A stretch of DNA of 64,000 nt from Sphagnum compactum (taxonomy: Eukaryota; Bryophyta; Sphagnopsida; Sphagnales): the NCBI GenBank assembly GCA_965153455.1, contig OZ234494.1, positions 9,114,001 to 9,178,000 on the forward strand, read 5' to 3'. The notes below the pieces were generated by a model. The model was not told where the DNA came from, made no database searches, and saw only the letters and a program-made list of their open reading frames with translations. Within the stretch, counting starts at the first letter, position 1; each line of letters starts with the position of its first letter. Positions 12,601-23,767 of this stretch are shown here, one piece after another. The translations under genes and the position numbers were made by a program.

Positions 12601-15600
12601 GGTGTAAAGAGGGAAAAAAGCCCACTGAGAAAAGAAATCAATGCAACCAGACCTGCATAAGATCCAAGCCTGACTGGCTCACAAGGTTGCCTGTGTTGAG
12701 GAGGTACTCAACCTTCTTGCTTATATCTGAAGGTGGTACCCTTTCAAACATCTTCTGTACCTGGTTGACTGTGCCAATCATCTCCCCACATAAGTACCAA
12801 GATCCTGAAATCACCCCTCAAATTGCTTTGCAGAAAATTGAAAACAATTTCGCTAATCAACTTCTTCTTCCATCAGTGCCCATGAACCCTAAACCCTAAA
12901 AACCCAGTGCAGCTGAAAGACCCAAACAACACATGGTTGCTTCTAAGTATAACATGCTGCTGCTACTTACAGTCCTGGAGATCAAATTGGGCAGGTTTCT
13001 CCTTCATCTCATTGTTCAACTGTCCTTTCACTTTTGTCAACCAATCTTGCATCCTATCCTGCAGAAAGAAAAAGAAATGTTGCAGCTGCAAAATCAGCAC
13101 TTCTTCACATTGCACCAACCCCTTTCAAGACCTGCTGCTGTTGCTGCTGCCACCACCATGATGATGATGATACACAGAGATCGCTTTGAAGCTTGCATAT
13201 TGGAAAAGATGGCCTATCTTCTAACTGATCAAATCAGATACACAGATATCTATTTAAAGCTTGCAAATTGGAGAAGATGGGCTATTTGTCCAACTGATCA
13301 AAATAGGATTCAGAACACACAACAAGTGCAAACCATTTTGCATCCTCGAGATTGAACCCATTCCAATTGAGATGAGGAGGCATAACAATAGTAGTACCTT
13401 TACAACAATAGTCAGAAGATGTCCAGGTAGTAGAACCTCTTGATGCTGCAAAGCATCTGCATTGTCGGGAGCTGCTGTGCCATCTACTAGAGCAAAAAGC
13501 TTCTGTAGCATGAAGCTGCAAAATTTTCAAGGCAAACCCCCAAAAAACCAAGTACATCAAATTTTGTGGGGTACCAACCAGAAGGAAGTAAAACATCCTA
13601 CTTGTTTTCTGCACCAGCATGGGAGAGAACATCCAAAATCAAAACACTCCAATAACATAACACAGAGAAGAAGAAGAAGGAACAACCCAGCAGCACAGAA
13701 GAAGAAGAAGAAGAAGAAGAAATGGGGGGGTGTTAAGTAGCCTGTCATACATCAGCAGATTTAGCTTATCACTGGGGTTGTCTAGATGACAGAGTACAAA
13801 GTCGGCAAGAACTTTTTCGCCAACCTGATAAATCACCAACAACCAGATCCCATATCAATTTTAGGGTTTATTGCTGACAAAAGCTTATGGAAGCAGCAGC
13901 CACTGGTGGAGGGAAAATTCAGCCCTGCATAACCCATTTTAAATTCTAGCATCAGAAGTGATGCAGGGGATGCTGCCTTGACCACATCCTATACACAGCC
14001 TTTGAGTGAAAAACAAAGTACAATCAAAGAGATCAAGCTCAGAAAGGGTCCATTAAAAACCTCACAGCAGTGCAATTGCAACATTACATGGATGCATCTC
14101 AGCTTACCACAGCTGATGGTAGCTTATTGGAAACATCCATTACTGGCCGAAACCGTTCTCCTGCAGTAACAGAAAAAGGATCAATCAACGTGGGACTAAA
14201 AAACACACAAAATAGGGTTTTGAACTTGTTGGTCATTTGCTATTTGCATTGTTTGGAGGATCCATTGGCTCTTTGATGTTAACTGGTTTTCTTCATCTCG
14301 GCTCTTTTGGCTCCAAGGCAAAGGATTTTTGCACTTTTTCTTAGCGAAGATTATTCAGGTGGCAAATGCTTGTTTGTACCTAATCAAAAGTTGCCATAGA
14401 ACCAACTCAAATGCCAAGAAAGGTAATTATTGCTGAAATCACCACCCTAAACCCCAAACCCTAAACCCTAAACCTGGAACATAAGAAATTAGCATCAAGA
14501 ATGCTGAGATCGTGAAAAACAAAGGCATGTGTCAGGATCAATCAAGAACCCCCCCAACATACCAATAAATTCCAGGCACTCGTGGCGAGTGAAAAGTGCA
14601 TGACGTCGGACTTCCTCCAAAATGATTCGTGCCCGTTGACTCACAAATTGAGTGCCAACAGCACCCTTTGAGCTTTTCTTGCTTTCTTTTTGAACTGCAG
14701 TCAACCGCTCATAGATTTCCCACTCGTTTGTTTCAACTAGCGCCTGTTTTAGTAAAACCAGATCAACAATGAATGTAAGTCCCCTGTTCCCTTCCACTCC
14801 CAATCTTTCTTGCCTTAAATATCAGACCATCCCATCCTGACTTACTGAGACATTCATAAGGATCTGAGAGTGGGGTGGCGAGGGTTTTAAAATAAAATAA
14901 AATACCATGCACCTTAATCACGATTCCAATAGGGATCAGGAATTCCTGCCTGCGATGCCTGCAATAAGTTGTACCAAACCCACAGCAAGCATGCCAATGT
15001 ACACTGTCAGAGACCACAATATGATAGGGTTTAGGGTTTATGTTTCTCCTCTTCACATCCACGTGTGTTAGCAATTCACAATTTCAGGAGCTAATATGGC
15101 TAACTTCTAACCCAAGGAAAGCTTGCAGATCATCATAAAACACATATGTGGCTCTGTTTATACTTTCACGGGTAAAGATCAACACACACACAACAAAGGT
15201 AAAACTTCCTTGTGGGTGGTGGTGGTGGTCAGAGTGTAATGACGATGACTTACGAGAAGCCAAGTGTTGCGCTTCCATGCTGCAGATAGTAGACTCTGAT
15301 TGTGATTGCTGATTGATCCAGTCTTGCACACCTGGAGCACTCAAATTACATAAAGTTCAAAGGGCATGAATTTTACTTGATAACAAACCTAAATACAGAG
15401 TTCCAAGGATAACAAAAACCAAACCCTAAAGCCTAAACCTAAAAGATAAACTGAGGATAACAACCCTGAACAGCATTTTTATAGCAAAAGAGTTCCAAAC
15501 CCTCACAGATTGATAAACTTTTTGCCTTTGAACAGACAACATAAAAACCCATGTTCTATTTTACAGAAGGAAGACCAGTTTTACAAGACAACAGTAGACG

Positions 15601-17925
15601 ATCACACATTTTCAAAACTATAGTAAATATAGGAAGTATTAATAATATGAACAGAATGTGACACACAAAAGCTCAGCTAAGAGGGAGAGAGGGGAAAGAA
15701 AATGAAACCTAATCATTACTGCCTTGTCAGTGTAAGCACTCCCACGATTCTTGAATGTGTTTCTCTTCACACCAATCACCTGAAGCCAACAACCAGGTTC
15801 TCAATTCCTCTTCTGCATTTTTTCTGCATTTTCTGGACTTTCCTCAAAGTATTTGCATCTTATGATCATTGATTAGAAGCAAAAGAAAGACCTATCGGGG
15901 CACATCTGGCAGTTCTGTTCTCTTCAGGACCAACCAGAACAATAGTGACGCCACAAATTTCACTTCTTTCTCTCTTTCTGAAACAGATCCGAGCCTCCTA
16001 CTCATTCACTCAACAACAAACTGGGGCAAGGAACAGACATGGTTGCGTTTTGGCATGATCAGCAGGCGAATGACTCGCTCATTTCCATTGCAGATGAAGT
16101 ACCTGCCATCCATACCCCCACCCCAAACATCCAACAAAGCTGACTCTTAGGACAGTCACATCTGCCAACCCTCCCACCCCCCACAGCAACCACAATTGCA
16201 CATCACAGAAGCAGCACCTTGACAGATAAGACTCTGAAGAAAAGAGAAAGATTACCCTCCCATCTCCAAAGCTTCCTCCTTGACAGCAAGAAGCTGCCGC
16301 TCATCCAAACCCCGTAAATGGCACACACTGGACTGTAAAAGAAGAAACACAAAATAGAACCATGTTTGAAGTTGAAAAATCAGTGAGTGCTGCTGAAACT
16401 GAACTGATTTGAGCAACAACTTGAGTATAACCCACTGAGTTGAACAGCAGATCACAAGTAGAAAGAGGAAACATTTTTGCCATCACAAACACATACATAC
16501 ATACATACCTTAACCATGATTGGCATTTTCCCAAAAGATACATTGTGGTGTACTACAGTACTGTTGTTCCATTGCAGACAAACGTCAGCTGTGAATGCTC
16601 CTCTATAGCTCAATCCTGCCATCCGACACTGGCAACAGCAAAAACAACACCAAAAAAATCAAAACAGAAATAATAATCTAATAAGATGAGAAATTTTTCC
16701 AATTCACAGGAAGTGATGGATGGATTATTGTCATCATCATCGTCATTGGAAGTATTTATTTCCTGAAAGGCCCCACCTAACCAAGCCCCCATACCAAACC
16801 CACACAAAAATTGAATGCCACAGAAATGGGATCATCAATCCGCAGGCAGGCAGGCAGGGCATCAGCACCTGCTGCTCTGATGCAGAACTGCAAACAAATT
16901 TTCTTTCACAACAAGAAAAATGACCTAGTGTTGTTATTGTTGTTCTCTTTACCTCTGATGGGAGCAATCGCTGGTCCAATGCTTGTGAAGAATGCTCTTT
17001 CATCGGTGGGCTTATGATGGGTTTCTCAATCCACAGTGCAAACTAGTCAAGGAAAAGGAAAAAGAAAAAGAACCCTTGATGCCTGTAAGATCCCACCAGC
17101 ATCTCTCTCTCTCTCTCTCCATGTCTCTCTCTGATCATCCCATTGCAGTCATAGAGAGAATGCTCAAGGCGTGAATGCTGAAAGCAAATTGTGGCAAGAC
17201 AGACATACTGAAAGCAAAGTACAAATGCAAGTGCAAGTGATACTTAATCTGATCTCTTGAGAGGAAACACAAAAGCTAGCTGGTCTTCCACTACAGGCAA
17301 GGCAGGCAGGCAAGGCATTTTCCTAAAATTCATGAAGCACTCAATCAGGGTTTAGGGTTTAGTGTGCTTTTTCCAATCACAGACGGACTTGAAGACGAGA
17401 TCATCAGATTGCCATCTCCAACAACAATTCAACAACAAACAAACAAACAGTGGGTGGGTGTAGGGGTTAGTGAGCTTTCTTCAATCATAGACGGACTTGT
17501 AGACGAGATCATCATCAGATTGCCATTTCCAACAACAATTCAACAAACAAACAAAAAAACAGTGCGTGGGTTTAGGGTTTAGTGAGCTTTTTCCAATCAC
17601 AGACGGACTTGAAGACGAGATCGTCGTCAGATTGCCATTTCCAACAACAATTCAACAAACAAACAAACAAACAACCAACCAGTGGGCGGGGGAAGGGGAC
17701 GACAACGACGATGATGTTCAAGAGGATATTGCGCAGAGTAACGCCGGACACAGGATGCGTGACTTCCACTTGCTGTAGGCCTCGAGTCGCCATCTCCAGG
17801 CCTCTCTCTACAAAGTAATCAAAAGAGTCCACATGAGGTCTAGTGAGCTCCATCAACGAAGCAGATCCCACTTCCTCCCTTCGTAGATCCCTTGTCCCCT
17901 TCTTCCTCGCGTCCTCCCCCGCCAT
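6615..17925 (-). CDS. NRPA2: RNA polymerase I second-largest subunit (NRPA2/RPA2), 27 exons
   Basis: Second-largest catalytic subunit of RNA polymerase I, which transcribes 45S rRNA in the nucleolus. Exons read by phase: 17925-17743 (3' edge uncertain), 17042-16953, 16628-16509, 16332-16256, 16102-16039, 15779-15709, 15331-15254, 14958-14913, 14743-14563, 14160-14108, 13824-13751, 13515-13398, 13058-12971, 12768-12653, 12296-12169, 11944-11865, 11345-11104, 10944-10792, 10559-10392, 10244-10170, 9919-9816, 9266-9191, 8990-8841, 8513-8370, 7891-7679, 7502-7230, 7031-6615. The sum is 1193 codons plus stop, close to the plant length. Diagnostic blocks are [45 protein letters not shown] and [20 protein letters not shown]. 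The C-terminal zinc site is Cys1114, 1117, 1152 and 1155. Sequence around the DMPFS and ATPF blocks matches the Pol I type rather than Pol II or III. The gene looks intact. Confidence 0.96.
13666..13722. repeat. (GAA)n microsatellite in an NRPA2 intron
   Basis: Two GAA-rich runs separated by a CAGCAG-containing stretch lie between NRPA2 exons 11 and 12. On the minus strand this is TTC-rich, pyrimidine-tract-like sequence. Confidence 0.8.
17346..17690. repeat. Three-copy tandem repeat of about 110 bp in NRPA2 intron 1
   Basis: Each unit begins with a G/T-rich telomere-like stretch (GGGTTTAGGGTTTAG in units 1 and 3, decayed in unit 2). It is followed by AGACGGACTTG, GACGAGATC, AGATTGCCAT and an (ACAA/CAAA)-rich tail. 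Units start near 17346, 17457 and 17569. Divergence is low, so the expansion is fairly recent. Confidence 0.85.
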
Positions 17926-18486
17926 CTTCGTCGTTCATTAAGATCCCACACGCTGATTGGATCCTCCCAGAGAACCCACAAGAAAAGCCTGATCTCCCAT
18001 CCACTACCCGAGAAAGAGAAAAAAGATGGCTCTGAGGTTCTGGGCTTTGGTGAGGGCCTAGGGTTTAGGGTTTAGTGAGCTTTTCCATAAGTTTCAGGGA
18101 TTTGACCCAACTAGTTTTATCTAGGGCTTTTAGTTTGTTGTTGGTTTCGGGTTATTGTCAGCAAGAAAAGCTTAATCTCCAATCCTCTACGCAAGAGAGG
18201 AAAAGATGGCTGGCTTATGGGCTTCAGCGAGGGCTCAAGATTTAGGGTTTAGTGAGCGTTTCCACAAGGTTCAGGGATTTTACCCAACTAGTTTTTACCT
18301 AGGGCTTTTTAGTTTGTTGAAGTTCGGATGATTTATTATTGTCAGCTCTTTTATATTATTATTAGTCTACAATTTTCGCTGCTGGATGGCGTAAACGTAG
18401 TTGCAACACACAACAAGAGAGAGAAGAATCCAAGCTGAATTCTCCACAGCAGAAGTTGTGTGAGTGTGAAGAAGAAGAATAAGAGC
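17926..18486. promoter_or_regulatory. Shared divergent promoter of NRPA2 and RlmN with telo-box motifs
   Basis: The NRPA2 start (17925, minus) and the RlmN start (18487, plus) are 561 bp apart, head to head. The spacer contains TTTAGGG-type telo boxes at 18058-18075 and 18241-18253, each within a duplicated unit. Telo boxes (AAACCCTAA) are known elements in promoters of plant ribosomal and translation genes. Their role here is inferred from position only. No TATA box is evident. Two short ATG-initiated frames (from 18026 and 18206) would be upstream ORFs for RlmN if transcription starts far enough upstream. Confidence 0.6.
17984..18320. repeat. Direct duplication of about 160-170 bp carrying a telo box
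   Basis: Unit 1 (about 17984-18140) and unit 2 (about 18162-18318) share GAAAAGC, AAAAGATGGCT, GGGTTTAGTGAGC, TTCAGGGATTT, CCCAACTAGTTTT and AGTTTGTTG in the same order. The G/T-rich portion resembles the intron-1 triplicate unit, so both arrays may derive from one sequence. Confidence 0.85.
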
Positions 18487-21400
18487 ATGGCAGGTTTTGT
18501 AGTTTGGAGAAGAGGAGGAGGAGGAGCAGCAGCAGCAGCTTCTTGTGTGCGTTCCGGTGTCTCTGCTTACTCTCAAGTTCCATCAGTTGCCAGACATCTC
18601 CATGTCACGATGGCAGCATCAGCAGCAGCAGCAGGAAGAAGTGCATCTTCAATCAGCCAGCAAGAGATGGTCATAGACGGGTATGTGTGCGTGTGTGTGT
18701 TTTCCTAGAGCTGTTGGGGGCCATTGTTTCCCCACCCAACATGCATCCTAAATCCTAAACCTAAACCCTCTCTTGTAGGTGAAGAATTCTCACACCTTGA
18801 TTGCTGCTGCTGCAGCAGCAGGAGGCTCCAGAGGATCTTCCTTGGATCTCTCGCTTGTAGCCTTTCTTCTTCCTTATCACAATCTTCATTTGCCTGACTT
18901 GTGTGGGTGGTGGCATGGCAAAACAGGCAAAAAACTGCTGCAGTTCTTAATCCCAAAGAAGCTCCACCTGAAAAAGTTCTTCTTCCCCTGGACAAGATTG
19001 GTAACCAAAAGAAGAGAAGCAACAGCAGCAGCTCCAAGTTCCTGCTGCTGGGCAAGTCAGAAGAAGAGCTTCAGGATCTAGCAGCTGCACATGGCGAGGT
19101 AAAAACTCATGTTGAAACCCATCCATGTCATTCGTGCTTTACAGTCTAGTTCATACAGATTCTTCCTTGTTTGCCATCTCAGATCCACAGCGTTTTTTTT
19201 CTCTCCGCCGATACAGATCTCTGTGAACGCTGATCCAAAAGGATGCACAGCTTTTTTCTCCCTATCAAAGGTATTGTATTTCTCATTTCTCTCTCTCTAT
19301 ATTTTGTGGGTTTGTTTTCTCATGTAGCGAAAGTACCGAGGAAGGCAATTGCATCAGTTGATATACAAGAACAAAGCCAAGGAAATCCAAGACTGTGCAC
19401 AATGTATGTATTCTTCCTCTTCTTCTTCTTTGTCAATCCCACGTTTAGGAAGGAAAATGTTACAGGAGAAATGGCAAATGCTTCTTAGTTTTCAGAGCTT
19501 TTCTTGTTGCAAGTGTAAAATAGGTAGGTACAGTCCTTTTGTTTCTTCTGGAATGTGTGTGGGTTCTATGTGGCATTCTATGTGGCACATGCATGACAAA
19601 ACTGTTGGAGGTGATTTACAAGAGTTTGGAATTTTTTGGCTAGTCTTTCTTTTTCTCTCTGGATTTCTTCAGAGCTTTCTCTTTCTCTAGAAATGGGAGG
19701 TTGTGGCATTGAAGGTGTGACTGCTAAAAACTTGAGAATTTGCATTTGTTGACTTGTTGCAAAAGAAACCTCACAAAGAGATGCCATTCTTTTTCTTTCT
19801 TGCTTCTCTGGATTTGACATGGTGTTTTTTTTGGTGCTGGGGTTTTGTTTTTGTGAATGAACAAACTCTGGATATGGAAATCAGTACCCAAGCTGTTTCG
19901 TGATTCTTTAGAAACAGCAGGTTGGAGCATTGGACGCGCCCCAATTCATCATGTTGCTACTTCATCAGATGGTACTGCAAAGGTTGGTTGCTTACTATTG
20001 TCTCTTTCTCAAAACTTTCTGTACAGTAAGCAAAAGACAAGTAGAAGAACAGACCTTCTTATGCTTGTTGGTATGGGAGCTGCTGAAGTCCAGCATCACA
20101 AACCCTAAACCCATTGTCACTGCTCTTCATGATGAAGAATATGAAGTCCGGTATTGTGTACTCTAAACCCTGAACCCATTGTCACTGCTATTCATGATGA
20201 AGAACATGAAGTCCGGTATTGCATACTCTAAACCCTAATCCCTAAAACCCATTGGTCACTGTTATTTGTGATGGAGAACATGAAGTCCAGCATTCCATAC
20301 TCTAAACCCTAAACCTAAAACCCCTTGGTCACAGTTATTCCTGATGGAGAACATAAAGTCCAGTATTGCAGACTCTAAACCCTAAACCTAAACCCTGTTT
20401 CAACACTATTTGTGATGAAGAAGAAGAGGAAGGTGATAATGCATCTCTAATACTTTGTTGTTGAACTTGTTATTTTGGAGATTGATTTTGCTCTGCAATT
20501 GGGTATGGAGTTCCTCTGTCACTAAGGTGATGGGTTTTTTTCTGTCTTTGTAGATATTATTGCAATTGGTGGATGATAGGCTGGTGGAAACTGTCGGGAT
20601 TCCTGTAGAAGAGACACCAGGGGCAAATCGGTTGACTGCTTGTGTCTCATCTCAGGTTTATACATCCGAGCTTCATTTCCCCTTTTCATATTCTACTTTT
20701 TCTGTGTTCTTTTTTCTCTTGCAAGTTTGCTCTATCTATTTATAAAATAGGTATGCTGTATACATCAGCAAGCTGCATGGCTTTTCTAACCACCATTCTT
20801 CTGATTGTGTATTCCAATCTACAGGTGGGTTGTCCTTTGAAGTGCACATTTTGTGCAACAGGCAAAGGCGGGTTTTTCCGCAGCCTGAAAGCTCATGAAA
20901 TTGTTGAACAGGTAAAAAGTTCAAATCCTTCAGATCCTTCCATCTGTGAAAATCCCAAGAGAGCACATTTGATCTGTGTCACAGAAAAAAAAGTCCGAAA
21001 GTTGTTGGTTGTTTTACCTTAACTTTTGCACTGCGAAACATGTGGGGGGAACAGGTGCTTGCTATAGAAGAGATGTTTAACCATCGTGTGACAAATGTAG
21101 TATTCATGGGAATGGGAGAGCCAATGCTCAATCTTACCAATGTGCTTGCTGCTCTCCGTGTTCTGAACCAGGTTTGTTTTTCTTCCAGCTCTTTTTTGAA
21201 ATGTTGTTGAACTGTTGATTCTTCAATTTTGTTTTGCTGTTGTATTTCTTACCAGGAGTTGACTGACATTTGAACTTGTTGATCCGATGGAAAACAGGAT
21301 TTGCATATAGGTCAGCGTATGATGACAATATCTACCGTTGGAGTTCCCAATACTATTGCCCGCCTTGCAACTCATAAACTGCAGTCAACTCTGGCTATCA

Positions 21401-22547
21401 GGTTAAATTTTTTTTTTTTTCCCCAGCTTGTGTACCAAGTTCTTGTCAAATATGAAGAAGAACATTTTCCTGTTTCTGATTGAGAAACAATTTTTATAAA
21501 TTGTTAATCTGAAAAAAACATCTTCAGAATTGTTTCTCTTTTTCCTGAGTTGGAGACCTAAATTGCTACAACCTGAGCATCTCCCCCCTCAGGCTGCTTT
21601 TGTTATCTGAATGTTTTCAGTATGAACCCTAAACCCTAAACCCTAAACCTCTTGCTATTGTTTTTGAGTAAGTTTGTTGTTGCTGTTGTTGCTGCCTTTC
21701 TGATTACACTCATGTGTTGTATGGTCATGTTGGCATTCTGACCAGCTTGCATGCACCCAACCAGCTGCTAAGGTCACAGATTGTTCCAAGTGCAAAGGCT
21801 TATCCACTGGAAGCACTAATGGAAGATTGCAGCCACTACTTCAAAACAACTGGCCGTCGTCTCTCTTTTGAGTACACTTTACTAGGTGGTGATTTCTTCT
21901 CTCCCCAATTGGGTTATGGGTTGGTCTGCTGCATCAGCAAAACCAACTTGGTCAGTTGCATATTTACATATTTCGAATAGAGAAAGTGTTGGGTGGCAGC
22001 AGGAGGAGCCCTTAGTTGTATACACCATGATTGGTGAAGTTCCATTCTATGTGTATATTTGCTTTGTTGTCTTTTGTGTTTTCTGTAAAGATCAGATTGG
22101 CCACGTATGCATGGTGTTGTCAAGTTGAGACAACACCCACCCACCATATGTTTGAAGTTTAGGGTTTAGGGTTTATGGCTTAGATAATATCTTTGGTTTG
22201 CAATTCTTTACATGCAAAACATCAGAAAGGGTCTTGGATAATAATCACTGCTTGCTTGGATGATGATCCCCTTGCTATGATGCAGAGGGTATCAATGATC
22301 AGAAGCATCATGCTGAGGAGCTGGCAAATTTGCTCCATCACTGGGAATTGGGGCGCCATGTGAATATCATCCCTTACAACCCTGTTGCTGATTCTGAATT
22401 TCGACGCCCACGCAAGCAAGCAGTAAGCAAAGGGAGATAGATAGACCAAAAGGGGACGGTTATCCTTTTACTGGTGGCAGTGCTGGAATTGGTTCAATAT
22501 ATGTATATATATTGTTTTTGGCTAGGTAGGTTGAATGACGTAAGATA

Positions 22548-22578
<31 letters not shown>

Positions 22579-22783
22579 GTCATCCATATTTTGCTATTGG
22601 TGATGTGAGGAGGAGACATTGATTGTTTTGCAGATATTGGAGTTTGTGGAGACTTTGGCTGCCAGGAGGGTGACAGCAAGTGTTCGACAAACTCGAGGAT
22701 TAGATGCCAATGCTGCTTGTGGGCAGTTGAGGAATGAGTTCCAAAAAGTTCCTATTAGGGTTCCCTCTGGCCCTTCAGCTTGA
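18487..22783 (+). CDS. RlmN-type dual-specificity rRNA/tRNA (adenine-C2) methyltransferase, radical SAM, probably plastid
   Basis: Radical-SAM enzyme of the RlmN family, which methylates C2 of adenine in 23S rRNA (A2503 type) and in some tRNAs. Exons: 18487-18680, 18927-19098, 19328-19403, 19885-19982, 20554-20655, 20825-20911, 21055-21171, 21298-21401, 21746-21885, 22286-22422, 22634-22783. Phases agree throughout and give 458 aa. The cluster motif is CPLKCTFC (Cys217, 221, 224). The two mechanistic cysteines are Cys210 in ACVSSQ and Cys438 in ANAACGQL, with the same 7-residue spacing to the cluster as in E. coli RlmN. Other blocks are [40 protein letters not shown] and [12 protein letters not shown]. 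The match to cyanobacterial RlmN is strong. The first about 60 residues are rich in Ala, Arg, Ser and Val, as in a transit peptide. Exon 2 start is the least certain. The gene looks intact. Confidence 0.93.
20083..20420. repeat. Telo-box-containing minisatellite (period about 70-80 bp) in RlmN intron 4
   Basis: Four to five diverged copies each combine a CCCTAAACCC-type telomere word, CATTGGTCACTG, ATTCATGATG and GAACATGAAGTCCAG. The array lies wholly between exons 19885-19982 and 20554-20655. Confidence 0.9.
22543..22578. repeat. (TA)n / TGTA microsatellite in the last RlmN intron
   Basis: An alternating AT run, interrupted by a short GTGTG stretch, lies between RlmN exons 10 and 11. Confidence 0.85.
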
Positions 22784-23126
22784 GCAAACTCATAGCTCCA
22801 TTCCATTGTTCAGGGAGGGAGCTGGGCTTCAAAGCTTAACCCATCAGCTGTTCTGTATTCATGTCTGCTTTTCGCACAGGTATTTTCCTACAACCTTCCC
22901 CAAATTTAAGGGATCAGGCAAAAAAATTCTGGGCATCCTCTCCTCCATCTGAAAAAGATTTGAAGGGGATGCAAAGCTCTCAAAAATTAGTTCAGAAGTT
23001 GTGTGGGTACTCACCTCCCTTGTCTGTCATCACTTGCATTTCCATTTGTAGTCAGTGTCTTGGTAGGCCTGGAAGTCAATCTGTTCCAAATGTGGTCCCT
23101 TCAATGTGATGGAATGACTGTTGTTT

Positions 23127-23242
23127 GTCTGGTTTTTTTGTGACACAGCCTCTCTGCCTCCAGGTTTCGTCTGGTTTTGTGACATAGACTCTTCACCTCG
23201 AGATTTCGTCTGGTTTTGTGACGCAGTTCCTCTGCCTCCAGG
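23127..23242. repeat. Three tandem copies of about 40 bp
   Basis: Each copy has GTCTGGTTTT, TGTGACACAG or a variant, then CTCTGCCTCCAGGTTT or a variant. It lies about 340 bp after the RlmN stop codon, in or just past its 3' UTR. Confidence 0.85.
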
Positions 23243-23584
23243 TCAAGGTACACACATCAGCTGGCTCTGTTAACAAGCTAATCCACACTAGTATTTCACT
23301 CTCCATTCTTGCCGTGTGGTGAAAACTCTCGATTAAGTACTATTGTCATATGTATGTACACGATTGTTCTGTTTGTTGGTGTCTGTGTGCCTCTCAGTGC
23401 GAGGTACAGAGCAATGCAGAAGCCCCTGATTAATAATATAAATTGTTGCCCAACCTAAAAGGAGGGGCAGGGTAAAATCTGACAATCTAATAATTCCAAT
23501 TTTATCTATTACTTGCATATCACAATGTGATTCTCTGTCTGCTGACTTTGGTGATCTCACATTTCCAACACAATCAACATGACT

Positions 23585-23767
23585 GTTGATTTTGACATGT
23601 GCTTTTCTGGCCAACAAAATGATTTTGGCTCAGCATTTTTCCACAGGATGCTGAGGCTGGTAAAAGGCATAGGAGAAACTAACACCTGCTGTTGACTGGC
23701 ATGTTTGACTTTTCTTCATCCAATTTTCTTTTGCTGGACCACATACTGAGTACTAGTGGAGCTGCTC
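23585..23767 (-). mobile_element. Partial MITE, same family as 62010-62383
   Basis: The stretch TTTGACTTTTCTTCATCCAA and the terminal part CACATACTGAGTACTAGTGG reproduce, in reverse orientation, the left end of the element at 62010. Its outer end is followed by TTA (23768-23770), as expected for a PIF/Harbinger-type target site. GATTTTGGCTCAGCAT is also shared. The opposite end was not found, so the copy is truncated or decayed. Confidence 0.7.

Noticed and set aside
20083-20420. Interstitial telomere tract
   Set aside because: Each unit holds only one or two telomere words with a longer non-telomeric flank, so it is a minisatellite and not a telomere remnant.
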